From positions 27,636,696-27,700,695 of the forward strand of contig JAKSZU010000025.1 of the NCBI GenBank assembly GCA_026018925.1: a DNA stretch of 64,000 nucleotides. The letters are read 5' to 3'. Below, in pieces: positions 44,540 to 54,300 of the stretch. A model generated the notes under the pieces. The model did no database searches. It was given only the letters and a program-made list of their open reading frames with translations, and had not been told where the DNA came from. Source of the stretch: Tupaia tana. Lineage: Eukaryota; Chordata; Mammalia; Scandentia; Tupaiidae. Each line of letters starts with the position of its first letter. The stretch's first letter is position 1. The position numbers were made by a program, and so were the translations under genes.

Positions 44540-44865
44540 GGGAGTGGACGAGAAGGTTCGGGCTGCAGTCCTCACTCACGCCGTGGGCTGCAGAGCGGGG
44601 CCAGGAGGCAGATTCACGGGGGTCGCGCAGCGGCTCGGTGTCAGGCTGGCCTCGGCCAGGGCTCCCTGCCCCGGTGTGAGACTGCCCGCGGCACAGGGCC
44701 CTAAGGCGCGGCTCCGTACCTGTAGGGTGCTCGCGCTCCTCCTTGTCTCGGGACTGCTGCGTGTGAGACGCGGGTGACGGCGCTCGTGGTGTCTGCACTC
44801 GCTCTCGGCGGCTTGCGCTGCGTGTTCGGGCCACCCCGCGGGACATTGGGCTGTCCTCTTCCCTG
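44540..44865. promoter_or_regulatory. CpG-island-like segment
   Basis: By hand I count about 34 CpG in roughly 310 bases at about two-thirds GC, close to the number expected without CpG loss. The window average is far lower. No TATA box, exon or recognised gene adjoins it. Frames across it differ by strand and are explained by composition. It could be an orphan CpG island or part of a GC-rich young repeat; a type C SINE begins 80 bases downstream. Confidence 0.5.
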
Positions 44866-44949
44866 CCAGCCCCTCGCCTGTCAATACTGGACACAGATGA
44901 TCAGGGAAAAGAATTCGGTTACTGTTGTTTGAGCTGTTGTCTGCATGAT

Positions 44950-45185
44950 TAAAAAAAGGTTTTTTTTTAAGTTTCTTTATTTCTTCCATGAGAGAGAGAG
45001 AGACATCAAGACTGGCAGCCCGAAAGTGTCTTCACCTGTGACCCCCGGTCCCAGTCGGCCCAGATCATGGACGTGCACGCACACGTCTGAGGCGATCCCA
45101 GGAGATCCCGGGACACAAGCGAGCACCTTCTCCGTGGCTCTTACCCTGAGCCACTGCCCGGGCCCTGTCGTTGGCATGACGACTG
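44950..45185 (-). mobile_element. Type C SINE, GC-rich
   Basis: Antisense appearance: tttctttatttcttccatga, gagagagagagacatcaaga, then a GC-rich body (ccagatcatggacgtgcacg) and gagccactgcccgggccctg. It shares its plan with the element at 56275. The A-box-like ggctcagggtaagagcca is visible in the sense orientation. Confidence 0.7.
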
Positions 45186-45273
45186 CCACACACCATTCCT
45201 TTCTCTCTGATTAATTTAAGCAATGCTTTAGGAGTCTCTAATATTGGCTAAGTGCTATGTGATTTTTTAATTT

Positions 45274-45543
45274 TTTTTATTTTGAGGTTTTTGCCTTAGG
45301 GTGCCTGTGCTCACCAGGGAGAGAGAGAGACAGACAGACAGACAGACATAGACAGTGAGAGAGAAGGTGAGAAGTCACCCCGGGGAGTACGGCCATGCTG
45401 CAATTCCTTATCCTCTGTCCTCCTGTAATTGTGCGTGTGTATATGTGCCCAATGTGAGTTTCAAATTGCCAGGTCCGGGATTTGAACCGCGGTTGGCCCT
45501 GTGGGAGTCCAGCAAGGTTAACACTACACGGTCTGCTGGTCCC
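45274..45543 (-). mobile_element. tRNA-derived SINE (type A)
   Basis: Antisense copy: gaggtttttgccttagggtg, GA/(GACA)n tract, ctgtcctcctgtaattgtgc, aggtccgggatttgaaccgc and the head ggtctgctggtcccc. The (GACA)n part is an expanded microsatellite of four or five units. Confidence 0.9.
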
Positions 45544-45544
45544 C

Positions 45545-46805
45545 TTTTGTTCAGTTTTGCTTTGCTTTTATTTATTTTTTAATTAGAAGCACTGATATTC
45601 TAACTATGAGTAAGGCAGTCTCTGCCTGTAGGAAACAGGTCCGTGATGGACGGGAAACCCCCAGGGGATGGGAAGTGCGATAATGTGTCTTCACAGAGGA
45701 GAATGCCTGGCTCAGCTTGGGGGGAAGGTGGTGCAACCTTGTCTACGTTGTAGATAAATGTAAGTCACAGCCAAAGGAGACCTTGGAAGCTGGAGTCCAG
45801 GCCGAGAGAGACGGCCCGAGGTGGCCACAGGAAGAACCGCTGGGCTACAGAGCGCCTCCGTCACCGCCTCGTCTTTCCAAGCCGCCGTCGTCCGTAGAGC
45901 GCAGGGTTAAGAACTGGGCCATGACCCTCGAGCTGACTTCCAGGAAACCGTGGCCCCGAAGTCAGGCAGCCAGCCCATCTGGGGAATGTTGCAAACCCTC
46001 TAATTTCCACTATCCCTCCAGCGATATTTCCCTTTCATTTGATCATAAGGTGGCAATTAAAATAAAATGCAATGTAGTGAACAAGACGAGGGCAAAGGCA
46101 AACCAGAGAGCCCCCCAGTGAGAAAGGAAGCTTCTGGTCAGGTAATGAGCTTCTCTGTGTGGCGTGCGGCCACGTAATTGGCCCTTGCGTGTAGCAGTCA
46201 GTACGTTGTGGGTCTCATAGGAAACGCACCTCACAGCCAGCGTTGTATTCCAGCAGAAGCGTCCACTGTCCTTTAACTGCGACAGCTTCTCTGGTGTAGG
46301 TTCACGCCAGACCCAACAGTTTCCACGTCTGTCCCCAGTGTCATTGGTCCTTGTGGGGAGACATTTTTAAGTTTTAATTTAATAGCATGAAAGTTTTTTT
46401 TACAGTGCTAATAGTTCTAATTCCATAGTAGCAAACCTTGTTTCTAGTTTGCCAAATCCACCAAAATCATGGCTTTTTTTGTTTTTTTTGGTCAATTTTT
46501 TGTTGTTGTTAGGGCTGCAGGCAGCCTTGGGCAGCCTCCGTCAGCGAGCAAAAACACACCATAGTCACTTTATTCTAACTGTTCTCAACCTTGGGTAAGC
46601 TCTCTCCATCCAACGTAAGCCCACACGGACCCGAGGAAAGGGCCCCTTTTACCACTCTCCTCGGTGGGTACAAACCGGGCTGTACTTGTGTCTGCTTGGG
46701 ACCCGACAGGCTTCAAAAGCTGGGTCACTCCAATGCACGTCATAAAAATTTAGTGTGGCTTTATCTCACGTTGTCAATGAAGTAAACCTCTGGCCTACCG
46801 ACTGA
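45545..46805. other. Unique sequence, no gene seen
   Basis: A 134-codon plus-strand frame (45717-46121) has no recognised domain. No repeat is named with confidence. Confidence 0.45.
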
Positions 46806-46809
46806 AATT

Positions 46810-47420
46810 TGATTTATGTTGCTTTCCTCTTATTTTTTCACAAAAGTGAGAAATTACAGAGCTACCCCAACGTTTCCAAAGATTAATTGTCCATAACGCC
46901 AATTTGGTCCACATGAAGTCTGAGCAGCTGTAATTACGCTCACCTCCCCAGTGAGTTTACCTAAGAAAATATTTGCAGGTTACAAGTTCCATCATGTTAC
47001 ATTGAAGAGGCCAAACCAAATACAATGAGACCTGCTTTCTTCACTCTTCCCCTAAACGCTCTCCTACGGTTCCCGTTCAGATTTCAAAGCCCTAACAAAG
47101 TTTCAAACTGCTCAGTTGCCAATAGTTAGCTTTATTCTTCTTTTCATCCTCTTTGAAAAGTGATATAAAAGTTTCCCTGTCTAGATAATTATTTTTTGAT
47201 TAATATCTTTCTTTCTTCTAGCATGCAGTCAGCTAATAAAAAGACAAGGAACAGTAAGAGAAATTTGAATTTCAAATTCTCTTTTAATCATAGCCTCTGA
47301 GCTGACCTCTGAAGTTATGCATTTGTTATCTGAGGTTATTATGCATTTGTTCTAAAAATCAGAATATTGTCATCCTAGAGTAGCCCTGTTAAAAATACCA
47401 GCTCAAAGCAATGACAGCAG
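46810..47420. other. Repeat-free AT-rich segment, candidate conserved noncoding element
   Basis: About 600 bases without repeat landmarks. Notable motifs are aaagattaattgtcc, cagctgtaattacgc and two copies of gttatgcatttgtt-like sequence near 47315-47350. Texture resembles a conserved enhancer. No open frame is longer than about 60 codons. Confidence 0.3.
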
Positions 47421-48035
47421 CACTAGCATTTTGATGCTATTTCACTAGCAAAGACACTTCTGGTGGTGCTTTTTCACTGTATTTTGATGGACAAATAATT
47501 GTGTATCTCTGCAGGGTACAATTGATACATGTTTACAACATGTTACTTAACCTGTCTAGATGTTATACTCTACGTAAAAGATTATTTTGAATTATGAATT
47601 TTTAATGATCACAGGAAGGCTTTGGGGAGCCATACCATTTTAAAAACTTTAAAGTATTTAGGCATGGGGACAGCGGGCCAAACCACTACGCAGTCAGCCC
47701 CAGAGGGAGCTGCACTCAGAATGTGCTTCAAAAGTTTGCAAGAGGTTTTTGCTTCTTTATGTTCTTAAAACTGCTTTCCTCTTGAGGCCTATATTTTATA
47801 AAATAGGCTCCTTTTAGCTTTGTGGGTGCTAGAGAAAGAAGAAAAGATTCCAGAGGAGTAAAAAATGGAAATGTAGACTTTAGAATGTTTATAGCGCAAC
47901 AGACAGCAGAATTAGGCATTAGGCAGAGTAAGCCAGGAAGCGTACAGACGTCAGGGACTAACGCAGAAAGGTTGGAGACCAGAGGTCTTAGCCTTCTTCA
48001 CGGGAGGCCCCCCAGAGGAGAAAGTCCATGTCACA
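47420..48035. other. Unique sequence, no gene seen
   Basis: No gene or named repeat. An 86-codon frame at 47822-48082 runs into a MIR. Confidence 0.45.
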
Positions 48036-48039
48036 CAGG

Positions 48040-48165
48040 CAGAAAGACTGAAGTGGATTCCAGGTTTTTACTTACTGGGTGACTTTGAGCAAGTTTCCTC
48101 AAATTTCCTAGCCTTGTTTGTCTTGTTTTCTAAATGATTACCATAATACCTTAGTACGTACTTAC
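48040..48165 (+). repeat. MIR SINE fragment
   Basis: Sense landmarks: cttactgggtgactttgagc, aagtttcctcaaatttccta, then ttgttttctaaatgattacc and ataatacctta. This is the MIR core and 3' part. Confidence 0.72.
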
Positions 48166-48169
48166 ACAG

Positions 48170-48795
48170 TCACCTCCAGCTCACAGCGGTGCACTCTCTC
48201 CTGGAACGATCCATCCTGCCACCCCACATTCAGGTCGGAACTTGGTACCTGTCTGTGTTGGCGCAATTGGATCTCGTTACCCCTGGGACATAGAGTTCGT
48301 GTCCTGTTGCCAGCTAAACCCACTGCTTTTCCTTTGAAATGCTAGGATTTATTCTAAGGCACTAACCTCAGTGGGACCAAGGTCTATAAGGTGTCAAGTT
48401 TAGCCATCTGGACAGGGAGAGCAGACAGCTCCTACAGAGAGGGCTGGATCGGGGGTATTCAGCACGGGGTGGTTGTAAGGACTGAGGAGCCAGGACTGCA
48501 GCCTGCCTGGGCTCGGGATGGCTCTGCATTCACGTTCCGGTTCTTCGTGTGAGCAGACATGTGCCCATGGCACCCCTCTGACTGCGCTACACATCTATGG
48601 TCATGTCATAAACTCTCTTCATCCCCAGATTAGTGCAAATCGATTTGTTTCCCAGGAAACAAAAGAGTCTTAACTAAGAAAAATACCAACCTCATGATGT
48701 AACTCTGAGGCTTAGATAGAGTAATTATAAAGTCTCGCCCAGCCCCATGTCTGATGCAGTTTTAACAGCCACACATTTTTCCGATCGTCTTCTAG
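48170..48795. other. Unique sequence, no gene seen
   Basis: No gene or clear repeat. Confidence 0.45.
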
Positions 48796-48799
48796 CCAG

Positions 48800-49110
48800 G
48801 TGTTTACATAACTTAGCCAAACCCTCCCACACAGTATTTTGACAGGTTCAGAACTCGTGTTCCCATTCTACAGATGACACCCCAGGCTTGGGTAAGCCAT
48901 CTATGCATTCATCCACATCTTTACTTACTGTATGTCTGCAGCTGCTAATGCAAGGTGGGCGTGTGCCAGTCACCATGACAACATAGACAGAGCCCCTCCT
49001 GTCTTCAAGTTCCAGTGGGGACCGGAAGAGTAGAATTTAAATCAGCACTACACGACACTCCCAAACTCAGGTTCTCTTCAGATGCTCAAACCTGCTTTTT
49101 CCCCTTCTCT
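48800..49110 (-). repeat. MIR and L2 fragments (adjacent)
   Basis: 48800-48900 holds antisense MIR core sequence (cccattctacagatgacacc, ccaggcttgggtaagcc). 48905-49110 holds antisense L2 3' sequence (tgcattcatccacatcttta, cttactgtatgtctgcagct, then agcccctcctgtcttcaagt tccagtgggga). Confidence 0.55.
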
Positions 49111-49232
49111 GAGAAGCTTCTCCATGGAGCGCTTTAAAATGTGGATTTTGCACACTGCTGTGGCACTGGGAAGCATTTCAGTCACTTAATTTTCGTAAAT
49201 TTGCTCGATTGGTTGTTGTTAGAGGCTGAAAA

Positions 49233-49238
49233 ATACAT

Positions 49239-49318
<80 letters not shown>
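49233..49318. repeat. Compound microsatellite (ATAC)n(AC)n(AT)n
   Basis: About six ATAC units, then about a dozen AC units, then about nineteen AT units. The AT part is self-complementary and can form a cruciform. Confidence 0.97.
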
Positions 49319-49320
<2 letters not shown>

Positions 49321-49384
49321 CTATTCCAAATAACTTGTAGGAAGAAATTCTTTGAAGTCACTATGTGTTAATAAAAGGTAAGAC

Positions 49385-49460
49385 CCATTGAATTCTTTCT
49401 ATGTGCCAGACATCGTTAGAAGCAATTTGTATGTAGCTTCTATTCAATTCTCTCAATACA
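49385..49460 (-). repeat. MIR-type fragment
   Basis: Antisense 3' end landmark: ttctttctatgtgccagaca, tcgttagaagcaatttgtat. Short but characteristic. Confidence 0.6.
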
Positions 49461-49576
49461 TTAATGTGATTTCCCTCTCAGTTTTCTTATATTTCCGCAG
49501 AGAACATGACGCCATACGGGGCCCATGTGTTAGTAGTAGTATCAGAGTTAGTGGTGGAATCAGGACTTGGAGACAG

Positions 49577-49662
49577 GGGCTAACAGGTGGTGTAGTTAAG
49601 GTGAAGGACTCCTACACGACCGACTGCAGTTCAAGTCCTGGCCGTGAGAATTTAACACATGG
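49577..49662 (+). mobile_element. SINE head fragment
   Basis: Only the tRNA-like head is present: ggggctaacaggtggtgtag, aaggactcctacacgaccga, cagttcaagtcctggcc. The middle and tail are absent, as at 25058. Confidence 0.72.
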
Positions 49663-49664
49663 TT

Positions 49665-50755
49665 AGCTTACGGTAAGGACGGGGCAGCTGCAGAAGTTGA
49701 GTTCACCGCGTCGGCGTTGGCTGCGTTATTTCCACACCCCTCACTGGATGTGGACGCACTACTAAAATATTCATGTGGCTTGCATAACTGCATCTAGAAA
49801 TTGTGTGTTTGATGTCATCTGTTCAACCACATTTTATTTTTATCCTTTCTTTTAAAAGCCTTTTTGGCGACTAAAGCGTACCTGTCTGTCAAGCTCCAAA
49901 ACCCCCGAGCCCTGTGTCTTTGCAGGTAGCAGTGGAGATGTAAATTCACTTTAATTAGAGCAGGAGGTTCCAGAGAATGTATGCTTTCGCAGGCATTCCA
50001 CAATTTTACCTTACTCTTCATGCGAATCGCCACCTCATTCCAGCTGATGAAGTGTCTCAGAGTGATAGCAGTGGTGTAAAATAGCACATGCAGATGCGTG
50101 TGAGTTCTGCTCACGGTCTCTCGTTCCCTACATGTGGCATTACCGTGTTTAGTAAAATATTGCGTGTTTGTGCACGGTATGAAGCAGAAATTTCATTTTG
50201 AGTTGTAGTAAAATTCTTCCCTTTCTATTTTTCTTTGAATCTTCTGTTTAATATCACTAACAGCAAGGCATTTGTAGTTAAATAAATGTGACTACCCATC
50301 GCCAGTTCCCGCTCCTTCACTAACTAGTTCCCGACTGAACTAACTAGAAGGTCACAGTGGAAGGTCACACTGAAGGCCCGTGTGGGTCGGGGACGCCTCT
50401 TCAGGGCTCCTGACTCATCAGTGCAGGAGGGCCCCGGGTGCGTGGCCTCCCTGATGTGGGAGGTGGCCTGGCTTACGGCCGGCCTCGTGGTCCCTGTGTC
50501 TCTGTTACGTGAGGCCGAGTGTGGGGCAGGCGCGGGTAGTGGCTTTGGCCCCTTCTCCGTGCTCCATCAAAGCTTGTAGAAGACATTAGCCTGGCACTCA
50601 GTCTGCTGGGCAGCCTCCATCTTTCTCGGGAGTCTCATTCCGAGGTAACAAGGAGCTTAGAATTCATCTTCCACTCTGCCTTTACAAGAAAGCCAACCCT
50701 GTGTCTTACATCACAATCTGTTCTAAAGTACGCTGAGCAAAAAGGGCGCCTTACA
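49665..50755. other. Unique sequence, no gene seen
   Basis: Contains a short local duplication of the phrase actaactag near 50320-50347. No gene; a 99-codon minus-strand frame (49815-50114) has no recognised domain. Confidence 0.45.
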
Positions 50756-50757
50756 GA

Positions 50758-51155
50758 CCCTGTGTGTCAGCCTGCAAGGACTGCCGTGACAGAAACCCCG
50801 CAGCCTGGGTGGCTTACACAATAGAAACGAGTCTTCTAGCAGTTCTGGAGGCTGGATGTCTCAGATCGCAGTGGCAGCACGCTGACTTTCCAAGGGGTCT
50901 CTCTCCCTGGGTTGGGAATGGCTGCCTTCTGGCTACGTCTCCCCGTGGCCTCTCTGTACACAGGCACCTCTGGGACATCTCCTCTTCTCACGAGGACACC
51001 CATCACAGCAGATCAGGACCCCACCGTCCGGTCTCGCTGAACTCCAATCACTTCTTTACAGGCCCCATCTCTAAATACAGAAACATGGGGCTTTATGACT
51101 TTGACACATGAATCTGAGAGAATGGGGGACCTAATTTAGTCTATAAACGCCCATC
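50758..51155 (-). mobile_element. MLT1D-type (ERVL-MaLR) solo LTR
   Basis: The plus strand follows the antisense MLT1 order closely: gactgccgtgacagaaaccc, cagcctgggtggcttacaca, agcagttctggaggctggat, ctcctcttctcacgaggaca, cccatctctaaatacagaaa and gggggacctaatttagtcta. Nearly full length. A 115-codon frame across it is not a gene. Confidence 0.88.
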
Positions 51156-51285
51156 CACGAGCTCTGGAGGGCAGAGGGTAAAATGAGCCATTTTGAGAAA
51201 AATGTCTAGTCATCACTGAAGAGGACAACTTTGCCTCTTCTGGAAACAATAAACATAAACCTCTCATCTTCTAAGCTTTCTTCAA
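51155..51285. other. Short unique spacer
   Basis: Nothing recognisable. Confidence 0.5.
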
Positions 51286-51465
51286 GATAAACGTCTATTG
51301 AACAACAGCTAAATGTATCGAGTTCTGAATTGTACTTAGAGCAGAGATGCGCTCACTCACTGAGTTCTCTCTACAACCCTGTGTTTTGGTTCTCTTATTA
51401 ACTCCTTTACAGACCAAGTAAAAGTATAACGGAGAGCTCAAGGAACTTCCCCACATGCGCACTAC
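51285..51465 (-). repeat. MIR-type fragment
   Basis: Antisense order: tctattgaacaacagctaaa, aaccctgtgttttggttctc, then actcctttacagaccaagta and gctcaaggaacttcccca, corresponding to diverged forms of the core and the ttaagtaacttgccca region. Confidence 0.5.
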
Positions 51466-51479
51466 TGTTTTATTTTATT

Positions 51480-51836
51480 TTATTTAAGGTTTTTGCCATA
51501 AAGCTCATGCACTTGCTAGGAAGAGACAGGGACAGACAGTGAGAAGGAAAGTGAGAAGTCGCCCTGTGGTGGGATGCTGCTGTAGTCCCTGCTGCTCCAT
51601 TGCATGTCTTCCTGGATTTGGGGTGTGCATGCCCTCCTGGATTTGGGGCGTGCATGCCCTCCTGGATTTGGGGTGTGCATACCCTCCTGGATTTGGGGCG
51701 TGCATGCCTTCCTGGATTTGGGGCGTGCATGCCTACATGCCGGGCATGACCTCCTAACTGCTAGTGTTGGTACCCAAACCGCGGTCAGCTGTGTGAGAGT
51801 TCAGAGCCTTACCCGCCGTGCCACCTGCGTGTCCCC
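51480..51836 (-). mobile_element. tRNA-derived SINE enlarged by an internal tandem repeat
   Basis: Antisense copy with tttttgccataaagctcatg, GA-rich tract, gtccctgctgctccattgca, a five-copy 25-bp array, then gggcatgacctcc, ggtacccaaaccgcggtcag and the head gccacctgcgtgtcccc. The array replaces the single tcctggga-ttttgggcatgc segment of a normal copy, making the element about 100 bases longer than usual. Confidence 0.86.
51611..51735 (+). repeat. 25-bp tandem repeat, five copies, inside a SINE
   Basis: Units start at 51611, 51636, 51661, 51686 and 51711. Each contains cctggatttgggg(t/c)gtgcat. Differences are a few transitions. Confidence 0.97.
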
Positions 51837-52025
51837 ATTCTTACAATTCCTGACATAGTCAAAATGTGCACTTGGGTTTTGTCCCCAGACATGCTCACAT
51901 ACCCTGATTCTAGCCCAATGTCTGACACCTTCTGGATGAGTACTGTGCTTTTTATAGTGATACAAATGTAAAATAGGGAGACTGATATACCTTTGAAATA
52001 ATTATTTATATAAGTTGATTTTGTT
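51837..52025. other. Unique sequence, no gene seen
   Basis: AT-rich, nothing recognisable. Confidence 0.5.
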
Positions 52026-52028
52026 AAA

Positions 52029-52291
52029 TGGGGCTAGCCTGTGGCATAGTGGTTAAGGCACTGGACTTCCGCATGGCTGACCAGAGTTCAAGTCCTGGAC
52101 CTGGCACCTTAAAAATCACACAGGACAGGCCTGCATGCCCAAAATCCCAGGAGGAGAGTGGAGATGGGATTGTGCTGTGGCCATCTCTTCTTGGGGTGAG
52201 TTCTCACTTTCCTTTTTGCTATCTCTCTCTGTGTCATTCTCCTGTGAGTGCACATGCCCTTTGGCAAATACCTAAAAAAAAAATAAATAAA
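52029..52291 (+). mobile_element. tRNA-derived SINE (type A)
   Basis: The head ggggctagcctgtggcatag, B-box agttcaagtcctgg, the middle cccaaaatcccaggaggaga, CT-rich stretch, gtgcacatgccctttggcaa and an A-rich aataaataaa tail. Confidence 0.92.
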
Positions 52292-52720
52292 GTTTACTGA
52301 GGCAGAGCCCAGGAATCCGGGTCGGCGGCTCACCCAGGCTGGTCGAGTCCTGCCAGATATAGTTCTCTCTCAGCCTTCCTTTTACCAAGCACGGAGTTTT
52401 GGGGTGCAGGTCCCATGGGTGGGGCTCAGAAATTCAGCGGCAGACTCTGGTCATAAAGGACCTTCAGAGGGGAGGAAACTCTAGCCAGAGACACCTCTGC
52501 AAGGTCTCGACACTGGGAGGGCGAGCCAGCACGGCTGGGCATCTGCACCGTGTAGGCAGCCTCCAGCCAGGCTGCTTCTGCCTGCTTTGGCCTGGTCTCC
52601 TGGACCCCTGAGAGAGGCAGCCCGCCACACGTTCTGTACGGACCTAGGAGAAGAGTCGATGAGAAGGGCTGAGTTGGGTTTGTCGAAACTGATGGATTCT
52701 TTTTCTTTCTCTTTATTATT
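52292..52720. other. GC-rich unique sequence, no gene seen
   Basis: No gene is recognised; frames of about 150 codons on both strands continue into the CA-repeat and are not credible. Confidence 0.45.
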
Positions 52721-52727
52721 TTTTTTT

Positions 52728-53082
52728 TTATTTTGCCAGCAGGCATGTATGAGCACTGGAGAGAAACATACACACAAAAACACACACACATGCAAACACA
52801 CACACACGCATACACACACACACATGCAAACACACACACACACACACACACACATGCACACAAACACAGACACATACACACACACACACACACACACACC
52901 ACCCCTCGTGGGGATGGTCACAGCTCAGTCTCTTTCTCCTGCATCTCTCCATCCTTTGAAAATATGGGCTCCATGCACACTTGCCCAGTGTGTTTTCCCA
53001 GCCTCTGGGGTTGGGGTCCGACCTGCGTAGTCAGCCCTGTGGGATCCAGCCGCCTAAACCGCCATGTCACTGACGGGCCTCT
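52728..53082 (-). mobile_element. tRNA-derived SINE with CA-repeat expansion
   Basis: Antisense copy: ttttgccagcaggcatgtat, gagcactggagagaaacata, then a long CA-rich tract, followed by cccctcgtggggatggtcac, tcctgcatctctccatcctt and the head ccatgtcactgacgggcctc. The GA tract of the SINE has been displaced by (CA)n. Confidence 0.75.
52768..52900. repeat. (CA)n microsatellite with ATG/AAA interruptions
   Basis: About 130 bases of CA repeats with regularly spaced acacatgcaaacac interruptions, a higher-order pattern of roughly 30 bases. Confidence 0.95.
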
Positions 53083-53089
53083 GAAACAT

Positions 53090-53540
53090 GAGACAACCAA
53101 TATATAGACAGGGAGGCCATCATATTCAATATTTAATTACTTTTCAAAAAAAGTTTTAAATCTTTTATTTGATGAGATGATAAAGTCTCCCTGACATATA
53201 CTATCCTTTGCTTTTCTGAAAGCATCGCGTTATCGAAGTGTCATAAAATGGATTTTGTGAAAGTTTAAGTCATGATCAAAGGGTGGTCTCATTGCAGAGA
53301 AGAATTGCTTTCTGAAGCACGAGTATCAGTGGCACGTCTGTGCAGCAGTGTAGCTGGCGGGCGAAGCCTGCTGTTTGCTATTTCAAGGTCCCTATTTCCT
53401 ATTTCGATGAGAATTGTTCTAGGCTTTTCTGTCTAAATATAAATAATATAAATGTAAATGTAAATATAAATGTAGTTTAGTTCCTATTCTCAAAGTGATT
53501 GAAGTTTGGCCAGCAGGATTATAAATCAATGATAAAAGTA
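53090..53540. other. AT-rich unique sequence, no gene seen
   Basis: A short (AAATAT)-like tandem occurs at 53432-53475 (ataaat/gtaaat). Otherwise nothing recognisable. Confidence 0.45.
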
Positions 53541-53544
53541 GCTG

Positions 53545-53665
53545 AGGTTTATTGAGGGCTAACATGCATTAAATCATTTAATTTTCAAAAAAACAACCTG
53601 ATTCCTCTTTCTGTCTTTTGATATAGATGACAAAACTGAGTCTCACAGAGATTTACTATTTCGTG
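53545..53665 (-). repeat. MIR SINE fragment
   Basis: Antisense landmarks: ggtttattgagggctaacat, gcattaaatcatttaatttt, then gatgacaaaactgagtctca followed by cagag. Characteristic of the MIR 3' half and core. Confidence 0.75.
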
Positions 53666-53713
53666 CCAAGGGGACAGGGCAAAGACGTGTGTAAACTAAA
53701 CTGTAAATCCAGC

Positions 53714-54300
53714 TGCGTTAGTTTCCTCGGGCTGCCGTAAAAAACTGCTGTGAACTGGGTGGCTTAAAACAACAGAAACGCATTCCCACAGTCCTTTAGC
53801 CTGAAGCCTGAAGCCAAGGCCCGCTCCAGGCCGGGCTGGGCTCCGGGAGGCCCTCTCAGGCGGCTCTGGCTTCCAGCAGCCCTCAGCCACCCTGGGGCCA
53901 CCTCCTCACAGGACCCTCCTCTGGCCCGGCTGGTCTTCTCTTCTGTCTCTCCTGACGCCATATGCTGTTGGCTGCAGGGCCCGCCAGGACAACGCGAACG
54001 ATCTGATCTTAAAGTCCTTAATTTGACTACATCTGTTAAGCCTCCCCCCTTTTCTATGAGTTATTTATTTAATCTGATTTATTCATTCATTTATTTTAAC
54101 TTGACCGGAGAAAGACAGAGAGCATGGGGAGAAAGTGAGAAAGCAAGCGACCAGGTCCGGGACTTGAACTGTGGTCGACCATGTGGGAGAGTTCAGTGCC
54201 TTCACTACCACGCTACCTGGTGATCCCTTAAAGCCTTTTTTTTTTTTCTTTTTTTGCCAAAGATGATCATATTCGGGGTTAGGACTGGGCCTACCTTTAC
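53714..54300 (-). mobile_element. MLT1C-type (ERVL-MaLR) LTR split by a SINE
   Basis: Antisense order: gttagtttcctcgggctgcc, gtaaaaaactgctgtgaact, gggtggcttaaaacaacaga, acagtcctttagcctgaagc, then ttaatttgactacatctgtt, and after the SINE gttaggactgggcctacctt. GC-rich in the middle. A 5' part beyond 54300 is unclear. Confidence 0.8.
54058..54230 (-). mobile_element. tRNA-derived SINE (type B) inserted in the LTR
   Basis: Antisense short type: (ATTT)-rich tail, ttaacttgaccggagaaaga, gcgaccaggtccgggacttg, and the head ctacctggtgatccc (degenerate). Confidence 0.85.

Noticed and set aside
52426..53030. Long frames of about 150 codons on both strands
   Set aside because: They are produced by the CA microsatellite, which lacks stop codons in several frames (Cys-Val or Thr-His repeats).
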